A stretch of DNA of 52,547 nt, taken from the NCBI GenBank assembly GCA_021776805.1, contig JAJFFD010000069.1:1-52547 (forward strand). Direction: 5' to 3'. The notes beneath the pieces are model-generated. The model made no database searches. It was given only the letters and a program-made list of their open reading frames with translations, and was not told where the DNA came from. Positions 1 to 8,189 of this stretch are shown in pieces (within the stretch, counting starts at the first letter, position 1; every line of letters begins with the position of its first letter). Both the position numbers and the translations under genes were made by a program. The DNA comes from Planctomycetota bacterium (GTDB lineage Bacteria > Planctomycetota > UBA1135 > UBA2386).

Positions 1-67
1 TGCTGGGGGTGCACTATAGACCCAGCCCGCGAATATTTAGAAACTGGCGGGTTCGCAGCTGCCCAGC

Positions 68-868
68 ATGAAACGTCGCACTGAGATCAATTCCGGTAAG
101 AACCCTGCTTTGCGCCGCTACGTGGAGGCGGGTGCCGGCAAGCAGGATGGCGAAATGCTCGTGGAGGGGGTGAAGCTCGTCTGGGACGCGCTTGTCGCGG
201 ATCTACCCGTTCTATCGGCAGCGGTCTCGCCCAAGCTCACCAAGCAGAAGTCGGGCTGGGACCTGCGCCGTCGCCTGGAACAGCTGGCGGATGAGTTTCT
301 CGATTGTTCGGACCAGGCACTGCAGCGGGTCTCCGATCTGACGACTCAGCAGGGGGTGGCTGCCATCCTGCCCCGACCCGACCGACAGCTTGCCGACTTG
401 ACGAGAGCTGGAGAGCCAGCGCTGATCGTCGCCGCGGCCGGGGTCAAGGATCCGGGCAACTTGGGGGCCATCATGCGCGCGGCGGAGGCGGCGGGCGCCA
501 GCGGCATGCTGACGCTGCAGGGTGGGGCGGATCCCTTTCGGGAGAAGGCTCTGCGCGGCTCCGCCGGATCCGTCTTTCGGCTGCCTATCGTCGCCGGCCT
601 TAGCGCTGGAGAACTGAGCGAATACGCGGCCAAGGAAGGCCTGCAGCTCATCGCCTGCGATGGCACTGGTGAGGATGAGTATCTCGCCGCGGACTTCCGC
701 CGCGGGAGCATCCTTCTACTAGGTGGCGAGGGGGGTGGTCTGCCCAGCGAGCTGCTGGCGGCTGCCGACCGGGTTCTGCGCATTCCCATGCAGGCACCGG
801 TGGAGAGCCTCAACGTTGCGGTCGCCGCTGGCGTCGTTCTCTTTGAGGCGCGGAGACAGCGGCAGTGA
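68..868 (+). CDS. SpoU/TrmH-family RNA 2'-O-methyltransferase
   Basis: Predicted SAM-dependent 2'-O-methyltransferase acting on rRNA or tRNA. The 266 residues show an N-terminal substrate-binding region (about 10-100) and a SPOUT fold with the three family motifs: motif 1 with N131 and R137 (NLGAIMRAAEAAG), motif 2 LLGGEGGGL near 218-226, and motif 3 IPMQAPVESLNVA near 239-251. The length suits RlmB/TrmH-type enzymes, but sequence alone does not give the target nucleotide. The ATG at 68 has no clear Shine-Dalgarno. The short leader holds an inverted repeat (GCTGGG at 2-7, CCCAGC at 21-26) that could end a gene upstream of the window. The 3' end overlaps rarA by 4 bases (GTGA), which suggests translational coupling. 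Confidence 0.88.
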   Translation: MKRRTEINSGKNPALRRYVEAGAGKQDGEMLVEGVKLVWDALVADLPVLSAAVSPKLTKQKSGWDLRRRLEQLADEFLDCSDQALQRVSDLTTQQGVAAILPRPDRQLADLTRAGEPALIVAAAGVKDPGNLGAIMRAAEAAGASGMLTLQGGADPFREKALRGSAGSVFRLPIVAGLSAGELSEYAAKEGLQLIACDGTGEDEYLAADFRRGSILLLGGEGGGLPSELLAAADRVLRIPMQAPVESLNVAVAAGVVLFEARRQRQ

Positions 869-2193
869 GCCTCTTCGAGGACTCTGCCCCCGCGGGGCCG
901 CCTCCGCCCTTGGCGGAGCGAATGCGGCCGCGAGATCTGGATCAAGTGCTCGGCCAGGAAGAGGTCACCGCTGAGGACCGCGCCCTGCGCAAGGCTATCG
1001 AAGCCGGTCGCTCAGGTTCCCTACTCCTCTGGGGACCCCCTGGAGTGGGGAAGACCACCCTTGCGCGCATCATCGCCGCGCATGCGGACTGCCACTTCAC
1101 ACCCTTCTCGGCGGTCCTGTCCGGAGTGAAAGACGTGCGCGAAGCGATGACGCGCGCGGAGCAGATGCGTTCACGGGATGGACGTAGCACCCTTCTCTTC
1201 GTCGACGAGATTCATCGCTTCAATAAGGCCCAGCAGGATGCATTCCTTCCGCATGTTGAATCAGGAGCCATCACCCTGGTGGGTGCGACCACTGAGAACC
1301 CCTCGTTCTCGGTAATCGCCGCCCTGCTCTCCCGCTGCCGGCTGGTGAAGCTCGAACCCCTGTCCGATGAGGCCCTCGGCGAACTGTTCCGCCGGACCTT
1401 GGTGGACCATGAGCGTGGCTTGGGTGATCAGAGGGTGAGCCTCGACGAAGCGGCGGCCTTGCGATTGATCGCGGCGGCTGGTGGAGATGCCAGGCGCGGC
1501 CTCAATATCCTCGAAGCTGCGGTGAACTCGGCGGAGCCGGGTTCCGAGTTGGATACGGCCGCCATCGCCGAAGCCATGCAGCAGCGTGCTCTCGCCCACG
1601 ACAAGAGCGGTGATCAGCACTTCGATCTGCTCAGCGCCATGCACAAGAGTTTGCGCAACTCGGATGTGCAGGCGGCTGTCTACTGGCTGGCACGCTTTCT
1701 GGAGGCTGGTGCGGATCCGATGCAGGCAGCTCGTCGCATGCTGGCCATGGCTGCAGAGGACATCGGCCTCGCCGATCCCATGGCTCTGCAGATTGCCATC
1801 GCCGCTATGCAGGCCTTTCATAATCTGGGCATGCCCGAAGGTCAGCTACCCTTGACTCAGGCAGCTATCTACCTGGCTTCGGCGCCCAAGAGTCGTGCGG
1901 TGGCCAAGTCGATTGCAGCGGTGCAACAGGAGATTCGCGAGGGTCGTCAGTGGCCTGTGCCGCTGCACTTGCGCAATGCACCCACTCGCCTGGCCAAGGA
2001 GCTGGGCCATGCGGAAGGCTACCTCTTCGCCCCGGATCAGCCTGGTCATGTGGCAGACATGAATTGCTTGCCCGAAGAGCTGGTGGGTCGCAGCTTCTAT
2101 CGGCCTGCGGAATGGGGCTTCGAAGAGAAGATGCGCGAGCGAATGCGAGACTTGGAGAGTCGTCGGCACGAGGGAGGCGATGGCCAGGGGTGA
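865..2193 (+). CDS. rarA: Replication-associated recombination protein A (AAA+ ATPase)
   Basis: RarA/MgsA, a clamp-loader-like AAA+ ATPase that acts at stalled replication forks and interacts with SSB in characterised species. The 442 residues show Walker [10 protein letters not shown] (57-65), Walker [11 protein letters not shown] with D114 and E115, a sensor-1 region [11 protein letters not shown], and the C-terminal MgsA tetramerisation region (about 250-425) with [12 protein letters not shown]. The start is GTG at 865, inside the stop of the methyltransferase gene; this start keeps the family N-terminus with ERMRP and a GQEEV-like segment. The end overlaps the DUF72 gene by 14 bases, so the three genes form one transcription unit. 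Length and motifs are typical of an intact enzyme. Confidence 0.95.
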   Translation: MSLFEDSAPAGPPPPLAERMRPRDLDQVLGQEEVTAEDRALRKAIEAGRSGSLLLWGPPGVGKTTLARIIAAHADCHFTPFSAVLSGVKDVREAMTRAEQMRSRDGRSTLLFVDEIHRFNKAQQDAFLPHVESGAITLVGATTENPSFSVIAALLSRCRLVKLEPLSDEALGELFRRTLVDHERGLGDQRVSLDEAAALRLIAAAGGDARRGLNILEAAVNSAEPGSELDTAAIAEAMQQRALAHDKSGDQHFDLLSAMHKSLRNSDVQAAVYWLARFLEAGADPMQAARRMLAMAAEDIGLADPMALQIAIAAMQAFHNLGMPEGQLPLTQAAIYLASAPKSRAVAKSIAAVQQEIREGRQWPVPLHLRNAPTRLAKELGHAEGYLFAPDQPGHVADMNCLPEELVGRSFYRPAEWGFEEKMRERMRDLESRRHEGGDGQG

Positions 2194-3058
2194 GATTCGG
2201 ATCGGCATCGCCGGTTGGTCCTATCCGGATTGGAAGGGCATCGTCTACCCAAGGTCATGCAAGGATTGTCTGCGGCATGTAGCTGGTCTCGTCGACTTCA
2301 TCGAGATCAACAGCAGTTTCTACCATGCGCCTTCGCCGGAGACTTGCAGGTCTTGGTTGCAGCGTAGCGAAGACCTGGGCACTCACTTCACCGCCAAGTT
2401 GCCCCAGTTGAGCACTCATGCTCAGAGGCTAGACAAGGAGGTCGTGGGGGAATTCCGCCGGGGCTTCGAGCCTATGGCAGAAGCCGGTCGACTGGATGCG
2501 CTCTTGGCTCAATTCAGCTTTCGCTTGGTTGCAGAGCAGGCGAGCTATGAGTTCCTGCAGCGGCTTGCCGGCAGATACGCGGGCCTGGCAGCACTTGCTC
2601 TCGAGGTACGGCATGGCTCTTGGCGTTCTAGAGATGCTCAGGAGCGAGTGGCCGATATGGGTTTCAGTCTGGTGCAGCTTGATTATCCGGGGGGCAGTTC
2701 GGGATTCGATGGCGCCGGCTGCAGCATCTTCGGTGCGGAGCGGGCAGCCTATATGCGTCTGCACGGCCGCAATCGGGATGCCTGGTTCAGCAAGGAGGCT
2801 GGGCGCGATGAGACCTATGACTATGAGTACGATGCTGAGGAGGTCGCGGCGATCGAGAAGCGCATCAGCGCGCTGTCAGAGGGCGCGGCGATCACTCGAG
2901 TCGTTGCCAATAACCATTTTCATGGCAAGGCCATGAAGTTGGTGCTCGAGCTGCTCGCCTGGTACCGCGGCGACAAGGTGGATGTACCACCTGAGATGCA
3001 GCAGCAGTTTCCATCTCTCCGCTCGCTGGCCCGGCAGGCTCAGGGCGAACTGTTCTGA
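2180..3058 (+). CDS. DUF72 (YecE-like) TIM-barrel protein
   Basis: Member of the DUF72/YecE family, which adopts a TIM-barrel-like fold; the biochemical role is unknown. Family features are the N-terminal IRIGIAGWSYPDWKG (about 4-18), the EINSSFYH segment (about 42-49), FTAKLPQLSTH, and the C-terminal VVANNHFHGKA (about 240-250), which corresponds to the family's conserved asparagine-rich motif. The 292 residues match the usual length. The start ATG lies inside rarA (14-base overlap), which puts it in the methyltransferase-rarA unit. In many genomes this family sits near DNA-repair genes, which fits here, but that is context and not proof of function. Confidence 0.85.
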   Translation: MARGEIRIGIAGWSYPDWKGIVYPRSCKDCLRHVAGLVDFIEINSSFYHAPSPETCRSWLQRSEDLGTHFTAKLPQLSTHAQRLDKEVVGEFRRGFEPMAEAGRLDALLAQFSFRLVAEQASYEFLQRLAGRYAGLAALALEVRHGSWRSRDAQERVADMGFSLVQLDYPGGSSGFDGAGCSIFGAERAAYMRLHGRNRDAWFSKEAGRDETYDYEYDAEEVAAIEKRISALSEGAAITRVVANNHFHGKAMKLVLELLAWYRGDKVDVPPEMQQQFPSLRSLARQAQGELF

Positions 3059-3070
3059 GCTCGATCAGAA
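3053..3070. terminator. Palindrome shared by two convergent stop codons
   Basis: TTCTGA (3053-3058), six-base loop GCTCGA, TCAGAA (3065-3070). The left arm ends in the TGA stop of the DUF72 gene and the right arm begins with the complement of the TGA stop of the convergent beta-barrel gene. It may act as a bidirectional terminator, but it lacks a T-tract and the stem is short. Confidence 0.4.
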
Positions 3071-3742
3071 ACGAATGCCCATGAGCAGGGAGACTTGAAA
3101 GTAGTCCGCGTCCCCATCGAAGCCGAAGAGGTCGATGTCCGATCCATACACGTAGCGGACATCTGCCCCGATATCGATTTGCGGATTGAGTGCGAAGTAG
3201 GCTCCGCCATGGACGTACCCAGCCACGGAACTGTCGTCGTCTCTCACATTGAAGCTGCCGACGTCAGCTTCTTGATCGACTCCAAGGAAGGTGATGCCTG
3301 CCGCGGCGTAGGGATGAAACCTGCCTTTTAGAAGGGTCAGGCGAGGTCCCAGGTAAAACTCATAGACACCGCCCCAGAGGTCGTCGACGCCGACAATTGG
3401 ATCATCGTCGTAGCCGAAGGAACCAGCCAGTCCGATCTCCATGCCGACGGGGAAGTCCCGGTGTTTGAGGTCGAACTCGAAGCCGGTGGCGAATTGGTTG
3501 TCGATCTTTTCCCAGGTCTCATCGTCACCCAGGTTGCGCCAGCCGAGGAGTACTGAGATGCGTGGTTGCCACGGGGCGGCGGGATCCTGGGGCTTGCTCG
3601 AAGCATCTGGGGCTGTCGGGATGCTGAGGCTCTCGCCCTGGGCCTCGGCCGCCGTTGTCGCGTAGATCCCTGCGGTCTCGAAGCTGCTACCTGGACTGGC
3701 ACAGCAGAGCAGGAGGAGGGTCGACAGCAGGCATTTCCCCAT
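3065..3742 (-). CDS. Outer-membrane beta-barrel protein
   Basis: Predicted small outer-membrane beta-barrel. The N-terminus is a signal peptide (MGKCLLSTLLLLCCASPGSS, about residues 1-20) and is followed by a short Pro/Ser-rich segment. From about residue 60 to the end the protein alternates aromatic and polar residues in strand-like blocks (RISVLLGWRN, GVYEFYLGPRL, YVHGGAYFALN, DIGADVRYVYG, YFQVSLLMGIRF). The last residue is phenylalanine, the usual signal for Bam-mediated insertion. The length of 225 residues suits an eight-stranded OmpA/OmpW-like barrel. It lies 19 bases after top6A on the same strand, so it may be transcribed with it, though no functional link is evident. The ligand is unknown. 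Confidence 0.75.
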   Translation of the reverse strand: MGKCLLSTLLLLCCASPGSSFETAGIYATTAAEAQGESLSIPTAPDASSKPQDPAAPWQPRISVLLGWRNLGDDETWEKIDNQFATGFEFDLKHRDFPVGMEIGLAGSFGYDDDPIVGVDDLWGGVYEFYLGPRLTLLKGRFHPYAAAGITFLGVDQEADVGSFNVRDDDSSVAGYVHGGAYFALNPQIDIGADVRYVYGSDIDLFGFDGDADYFQVSLLMGIRF

Positions 3743-3761
3743 GCCCCGGAGGGTACCCTTC

Positions 3762-4925
3762 TCAGGGCAGAAACTTGCCAGTCTGTTTGAGCTTTCGCGG
3801 TAGGTATTCTTCGATGACGAAGTTGAGGCCCCACTTGGCCAGAGCCTGTTGCTCGGCGCGGACGCCCATCTTCAGCAGTTGCTGAATCGCCTTCTGCCAT
3901 CGGACATGTGCCTTGAAGAAGGGGTCGTTCTTCAGAGCATCTTTGGCGCGCTTGATGTCCACGTCTGCAAGTGGGTGCGTGGCATCCTGCAGCTTGAAGT
4001 CGATGATGTCCTGTGGCGTGACGCCGAGGAAACTCGCCTTGGGCACGCAGAAGAACTGATTCAGGTGGGCGGCGTTGCCGGAACCCACTTTCAGGGTGCG
4101 ATAGATGTTCGAGATTCCGTACGGGTCGCAGTCGACGAAGGCATAGACCGGAATTTTCACCGAATCGGACAGCATGCGGATGAAGCGCCGTGTGGCCCGT
4201 GTGGGCACGCCCATGGTTTCCACGAGGATGCACTTGCTGTCGCGCCAGAAGCGATGCTTGTTCAGCCGCTGGAACATGCCGCCGGTTTCGATCGCGAGGA
4301 TGAACTTCGCGCCGGTCTTGAACTTCAGATGCTCCACCGAGTGGGGGATGGAATAAGCGCCGGAGCCGAAGCCCGTGCAGTCGATCTCGATGGGCTTGCC
4401 GGTCTCTTCGTCCCGGTCGATGACCGTCAATTCGCCTGCGACCGCGCCACCGTGTTCTTCGGGGTAGAAGCGAAGGTGCTCCCGGCTCAAGCCCTCCAGG
4501 GAGAAGAGGGCTTCGATGTCATCCATCACCGCATCGGACTCGGGCTGCTCGCGAAACTTGGCGTCGCCCCAATTCTTGCTCACGTAGTAAGCCTCTCGCT
4601 TGGTGGCGAAGTCATCCTCCTGAACCATCTCCTTGGAGAAAGCCATGAGCTTGAGGGTCTGGGCGAAGGACTTGACCGTGTTCACGGTCAGAGCTCTGGC
4701 CTTGCGGATGCGCCCGAGCTTGAAGTGGCCGACTCGGCGGTCGTAGCTCACATTGGCGAGGGAGCGCTGGGGAAGCTTCAGTTCGGGCTTATCCAGCTTG
4801 ATGATCTTGCCATGCACCATCTTGGCGGTGCTATCGATGCTCTGGATGGTCTTCGCATCCATCTTCGACTGCTCAGGGCGCTTCTTCTTGGTGGTCTTCT
4901 TGCTCGCCTTCTTGCTTGCTGCCAT
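3762..4925 (-). CDS. top6A: DNA topoisomerase VI subunit A (Spo11-like)
   Basis: Catalytic subunit of type IIB topoisomerase, which makes a transient double-strand break with a tyrosine. The 387 residues begin with a lysine-rich tail (1-20). The winged-helix 5Y-CAP region carries KREAYY with Y113/Y114, where the catalytic tyrosine is expected. The Toprim domain follows, with the acidic ETMGVPTRATRRF segment and the DxD pair in YAFVDCDPYGISNIY, which binds Mg2+. Length matches archaeal Top6A. It follows top6B with a 3-base gap, so the two subunits should be co-expressed as an A2B2 enzyme. Topo VI is mainly archaeal and plant; only some bacteria have it. A stand-alone Spo11 role is unlikely because subunit B is adjacent. 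Confidence 0.93.
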   Translation of the reverse strand: MAASKKASKKTTKKKRPEQSKMDAKTIQSIDSTAKMVHGKIIKLDKPELKLPQRSLANVSYDRRVGHFKLGRIRKARALTVNTVKSFAQTLKLMAFSKEMVQEDDFATKREAYYVSKNWGDAKFREQPESDAVMDDIEALFSLEGLSREHLRFYPEEHGGAVAGELTVIDRDEETGKPIEIDCTGFGSGAYSIPHSVEHLKFKTGAKFILAIETGGMFQRLNKHRFWRDSKCILVETMGVPTRATRRFIRMLSDSVKIPVYAFVDCDPYGISNIYRTLKVGSGNAAHLNQFFCVPKASFLGVTPQDIIDFKLQDATHPLADVDIKRAKDALKNDPFFKAHVRWQKAIQQLLKMGVRAEQQALAKWGLNFVIEEYLPRKLKQTGKFLP

Positions 4926-4928
4926 GGC

Positions 4929-6662
4929 TCAGAACTTCCTGCTCTTTTCGAGGACCGTCGTCAGGCACTTGACCGTTTTGTTGGTCTGGGGATCGCTCAG
5001 ATGGAGGATCTCCTGCAGGGCTTGTCCGATGTGTGGGATGTAGGTTTCGATGTAGTTGCGCTTCTTGAACTCGTTGGCGAGTCGCTTGCCCTTGCGAATG
5101 TGCGTGCCGAGCTTGCGTCCGCATTCTTGCAGGCAGAGCTTCAGTTCCTTGATGATCTCATCGTAGGCGGCGATGGCTTCCTTAGATTCGGAGGTGAAGG
5201 GCACCCATACGGAGGCGATGTGCACCATGATTACCATCGGTCCAACCGGCAGTGAGCCTCGCGGCTGGCTCAGTCCATAGCCGCGCCAGTTTGTGCTGAC
5301 GACTGCCTTGTTGATTGCGCAGGCCGATTGTTGGTAGAGGAGGGGCACGCGATTCGCGTAGCGGATCAGTCGGATCTGCTCGTTGGCATCAGCGAGAAGG
5401 ACTTCGTCCGGTCGCTTCTTTTTCTTCTTCGCTGACTTGATGATCTTCCCGTCTTCAAGAAGCTCCATGGTGTCGCCGGGCTTGCCGTAGGCGATGCCGG
5501 CTTCGACCTGAAAGGGGTGGCCACGATACACGCTCGGGCTCCTGGTAGAGGCGACGTAGAAGTCGGCTTCGACCTCCTTCTCGAGGCCCTTGATGATCAG
5601 TTTCTCACCGATCGGCGCGATGCAGGAGGTGGGCGGGGCCATGATCTTGGTCTGATCGATGGCCTTCTTGAGCTTGTCCACCTCGGAACGTGCGATGCGC
5701 TTGGGGTGAGCCCGGTCGGATAGCTTTGCCGTGCTGCAGATCGACTTCGCCACCTTCGGCCCGACTCTGCTGAACTCCCGCTGCAAGAAGAGGCTGAGCC
5801 ATCGCTGCTCGCTATCGTGGAGCATCTTCATCAGGATGCCGAGTTCGACACCATGCGGGTGTGGCTTGATCTCGTCGGTTTCCTTGGGCAGATCCTTGGT
5901 AACGGATTCGAAGATCAGCTCCTGCCCTTCCGGATCACTGTAGGTGAGATGCACGTGAGGATTGGCCACCGCGACGAGCTTGAGGAACTCCTGGACGCTG
6001 CGTTGGCCACGACGGAATTCACCCTCCAGGTCGATCTCAACCTTCGTGCCGTGCTTCTTGCCGTCCCAATCCGTGGCCTTGTCTTCGTAGGTTGGCTTGT
6101 TCTTCGCGGTGTCGATGCGGACCTCGAAGTAGTGGGGGATCGCTCGGCTGCCGGTGCGGCTCCAAATGCGGACCGGATTGCCGGTGGTCAATTGGCCATA
6201 CATGCCCGCTGCGGAGATGCCGATCCCCTGTTGTCCGCGGCTCTGCCGCAGTCGGTGAAACTTCGAACCGTAGAGAAGCTTGCCGAAGATGTTCGGAATC
6301 TGTGCCTTGACGATTCCTGGGCCGTTGTCCTCGATGGACACGGTGTAGATGTTTTCACGGCCGGCCAGCTTTTGAATGCTGATCGCCAGTTCGGGCAGGA
6401 TGCGAGCTTCCTCGCAGGCATCCAAGCTGTTGTCCACCGCTTCCTTGACGCAGGTGAGGAGGGCCTTTCTCGGACTGTCGAATCCAAGCAGGTGGCGATT
6501 CTTGGTGAAGAACTCGGAGACTGAGATCTCGCGCTGTTTTGCCGCCATGCGCTCAGCGGCGCCTTTGCTCTTGCTAGTCTTAGCTGCCATACCCTTGCGC
6601 TCTCTGCCCGTCGAAGCTTCCAAGTGATCGAAGAGGCTGCCCGATTCTGCGGCGTCGGTCAT
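4929..6662 (-). CDS. top6B: DNA topoisomerase VI subunit B (GHKL ATPase)
   Basis: ATP-binding subunit of topoisomerase VI, which dimerises on ATP and gates strand passage. The ATG at 6662 overlaps the mqnA stop (ATGA) and begins MTDAAESG; the frame stays open farther upstream, but only inside mqnA. An internal ATG ([13 protein letters not shown]) is possible. The 577 residues show the Bergerat fold: N-box [17 protein letters not shown]1 IEDNGPGIV, the switch region [18 protein letters not shown] and G2 [14 protein letters not shown], then a transducer domain in the second half. The conserved [11 protein letters not shown] segment identifies Top6B rather than GyrB or MutL. There is no obvious extra C-terminal Ig-like domain. 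Confidence 0.93.
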   Translation of the reverse strand: MTDAAESGSLFDHLEASTGRERKGMAAKTSKSKGAAERMAAKQREISVSEFFTKNRHLLGFDSPRKALLTCVKEAVDNSLDACEEARILPELAISIQKLAGRENIYTVSIEDNGPGIVKAQIPNIFGKLLYGSKFHRLRQSRGQQGIGISAAGMYGQLTTGNPVRIWSRTGSRAIPHYFEVRIDTAKNKPTYEDKATDWDGKKHGTKVEIDLEGEFRRGQRSVQEFLKLVAVANPHVHLTYSDPEGQELIFESVTKDLPKETDEIKPHPHGVELGILMKMLHDSEQRWLSLFLQREFSRVGPKVAKSICSTAKLSDRAHPKRIARSEVDKLKKAIDQTKIMAPPTSCIAPIGEKLIIKGLEKEVEADFYVASTRSPSVYRGHPFQVEAGIAYGKPGDTMELLEDGKIIKSAKKKKKRPDEVLLADANEQIRLIRYANRVPLLYQQSACAINKAVVSTNWRGYGLSQPRGSLPVGPMVIMVHIASVWVPFTSESKEAIAAYDEIIKELKLCLQECGRKLGTHIRKGKRLANEFKKRNYIETYIPHIGQALQEILHLSDPQTNKTVKCLTTVLEKSRKF

Positions 6663-7447
6663 GATTCCATTTCTCGCGCCACCTCGGTGATGAAGGTCGG
6701 CGTGATGCTTGAGTCGGCAAGGTCCAAGGATGCTGCCTCCAGATGGAAGCGTGCCAGGCCTTGCCGTTCTAGATCGCCCATTTCGTAGTGAACCGCGCCG
6801 CCGGTTCGATCGTCCTGCCCTGCCGCAACACCACGTGCGTGGGCGCGTCTGAGCAGTGGTAGCACACGATCGATATCCGCTCCAGGCGGTAGGAGCCAGC
6901 CGGCATAGACGAATGGCAGGCCTACCCATTCCTGCCAGAGCTCACCAAGGTCCAAGGCCCGACGCTCTTCGCAGGTAGCTGCCAGTCCCACATCCCCGAT
7001 AAACATCACCAGGTCATGAGGGAGTTCGTCGGGCTTTGCGGTCGGGGTCACCCTCTCGAACTGACAGTCCTTCGCGCCGAATCTCTTTTCGAGCAAGATC
7101 TTCAGCAGGGCGACGGAGGTTTCGCTACCGCTGTCCAAGCCTACTCTGCGCACATCTTCGGGAGCTCCACGCAGGAATGCCCTGACGCTGCGTACCGGAC
7201 CACGGCTGCAGATTCCCAGATCCGGGAGCAGTCGGTAGCCAGGCCAACGAAAGGCTTCGATCGAAGAAACCAGGGCAGCGTCGAATCTTCCCCCCCGAAG
7301 CTCCTTGATCATCCGACTGGGAACCTCCTCAATGAGTTCGACACCCGGCTCGTTACCGAGCCCGGTTAGTAGGGGGGCACCAACCCCATAGGGAACGCCC
7401 CCGATCCGAACACTCAATGAGTTGGTCCTCACGATCCTAGCCCACAC
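6659..7447 (-). CDS. mqnA: Chorismate dehydratase, futalosine menaquinone pathway
   Basis: MqnA-like protein with a periplasmic-binding-protein fold that in the futalosine pathway converts chorismate to 3-enolpyruvoyl-benzoate in the cytoplasm. Evidence is the N-terminal first strand [14 protein letters not shown], the [25 protein letters not shown] segment that matches the family's ligand loop, and FIGDVGLAA plus [18 protein letters not shown] near the middle. MqnC and MqnE are encoded at 15.7-18.0 kb, which supports the pathway. The first codon is GTG at 7447; GTG or TTG codons a few residues downstream are also possible because the family usually starts at the first strand. No signal peptide is visible. 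Its stop overlaps the top6B start by 4 bases, an odd partner. An unrelated solute-binding protein is the main alternative. Confidence 0.8.
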   Translation of the reverse strand: MWARIVRTNSLSVRIGGVPYGVGAPLLTGLGNEPGVELIEEVPSRMIKELRGGRFDAALVSSIEAFRWPGYRLLPDLGICSRGPVRSVRAFLRGAPEDVRRVGLDSGSETSVALLKILLEKRFGAKDCQFERVTPTAKPDELPHDLVMFIGDVGLAATCEERRALDLGELWQEWVGLPFVYAGWLLPPGADIDRVLPLLRRAHARGVAAGQDDRTGGAVHYEMGDLERQGLARFHLEAASLDLADSSITPTFITEVAREMES

Positions 7448-7512
7448 ACACCAGCCCTAGCCCAAAGACACCTGCGCCGCCGCATTCAGAGCGACAATAT
7501 ACGTGAGCTGCT

Positions 7513-8091
7513 ATGACCAAAGAACAATCTTCTCGGTCCATCCCTCGGGCCATCAAGGGCCTGCTGCTGGTGCTGCTTCTCTTTGTCGCTTACCAGGCGA
7601 CCATGATGCTCATTCGCGATCATGTTGACTCTTTGATCGAAGACTCGAAAGGCAAGTCCTTGCCTGCATTCGAGCTCCCAGAGGTATCCGGTGCTGCGTT
7701 CAGCTCCGCTTCGCTCAAAGGGAAGACTGCTGTCTTGAACTTCTTTCGCTCCCAATGCAGCGGTTGCCGAGCCGAGGAGCCCGTGTTGAAGGCCCTCTAC
7801 CAACGCATCGATCCACAGAAGGTGCTACTCCTGGGGGTGATGATGGATGGAGTCGATGACTATTTTCCTCCTGAAGTCACCGCAGCGACCCTGCGGGAAT
7901 TCGCCTACGAGCACCCGGTTCTCATGGCGGACCAGGAATTCGTGGATGCCTTCCACGGGGCAGGATGGAAGAACGTGACCCCGATCACCTACATCGCCGA
8001 TGGCGAGGGCAGGATCACTCACGCCCTACGTGGTCACCAGCAGCTGCAGACCTTCCTCGAGGCTCTCCCACAGGGCTCTCTCAGGAACTAG
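7513..8091 (+). CDS. Membrane-anchored thioredoxin-like (TlpA/AhpC-TSA type) protein
   Basis: Predicted thiol-disulfide oxidoreductase facing the periplasm. One N-terminal membrane segment (about residues 15-33) anchors a thioredoxin fold. The redox motif is QCSGC with C82 and C85 after the strand TAVLNFFRS; the family usually has WCxxC, so the tryptophan is replaced by glutamine. The cis-proline region is WKNVTPITYIADGEG. The 192 residues match TlpA/ResA-like proteins. It is divergent from mqnA (65 bases between starts) and followed 98 bases later by the FG-GAP lipoprotein. A role in cytochrome maturation is possible but has no support from neighbours. Confidence 0.8.
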   Translation: MTKEQSSRSIPRAIKGLLLVLLLFVAYQATMMLIRDHVDSLIEDSKGKSLPAFELPEVSGAAFSSASLKGKTAVLNFFRSQCSGCRAEEPVLKALYQRIDPQKVLLLGVMMDGVDDYFPPEVTAATLREFAYEHPVLMADQEFVDAFHGAGWKNVTPITYIADGEGRITHALRGHQQLQTFLEALPQGSLRN

Positions 8092-8189
8092 ACTAATGGA
8101 GCTGTGAGCAAGCCTGGGAAAGCTGATTCCGTCCCTCCCAGCGGAGACTCCAGCTTCTGATTCCGGGGCAGCCTGAACCCCGATCGTCG

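Noticed and set aside
3762..4925. Stand-alone Spo11-like nuclease
   Set aside because: The complete subunit B gene lies 3 bases away, so this is topoisomerase VI.
3849..5255. Long open frame on the + strand opposite top6A and the end of top6B (468 codons)
   Set aside because: It is antisense to two genes with clear catalytic motifs, and its product shows no recognised domain; GC-rich codon bias leaves such frames open.
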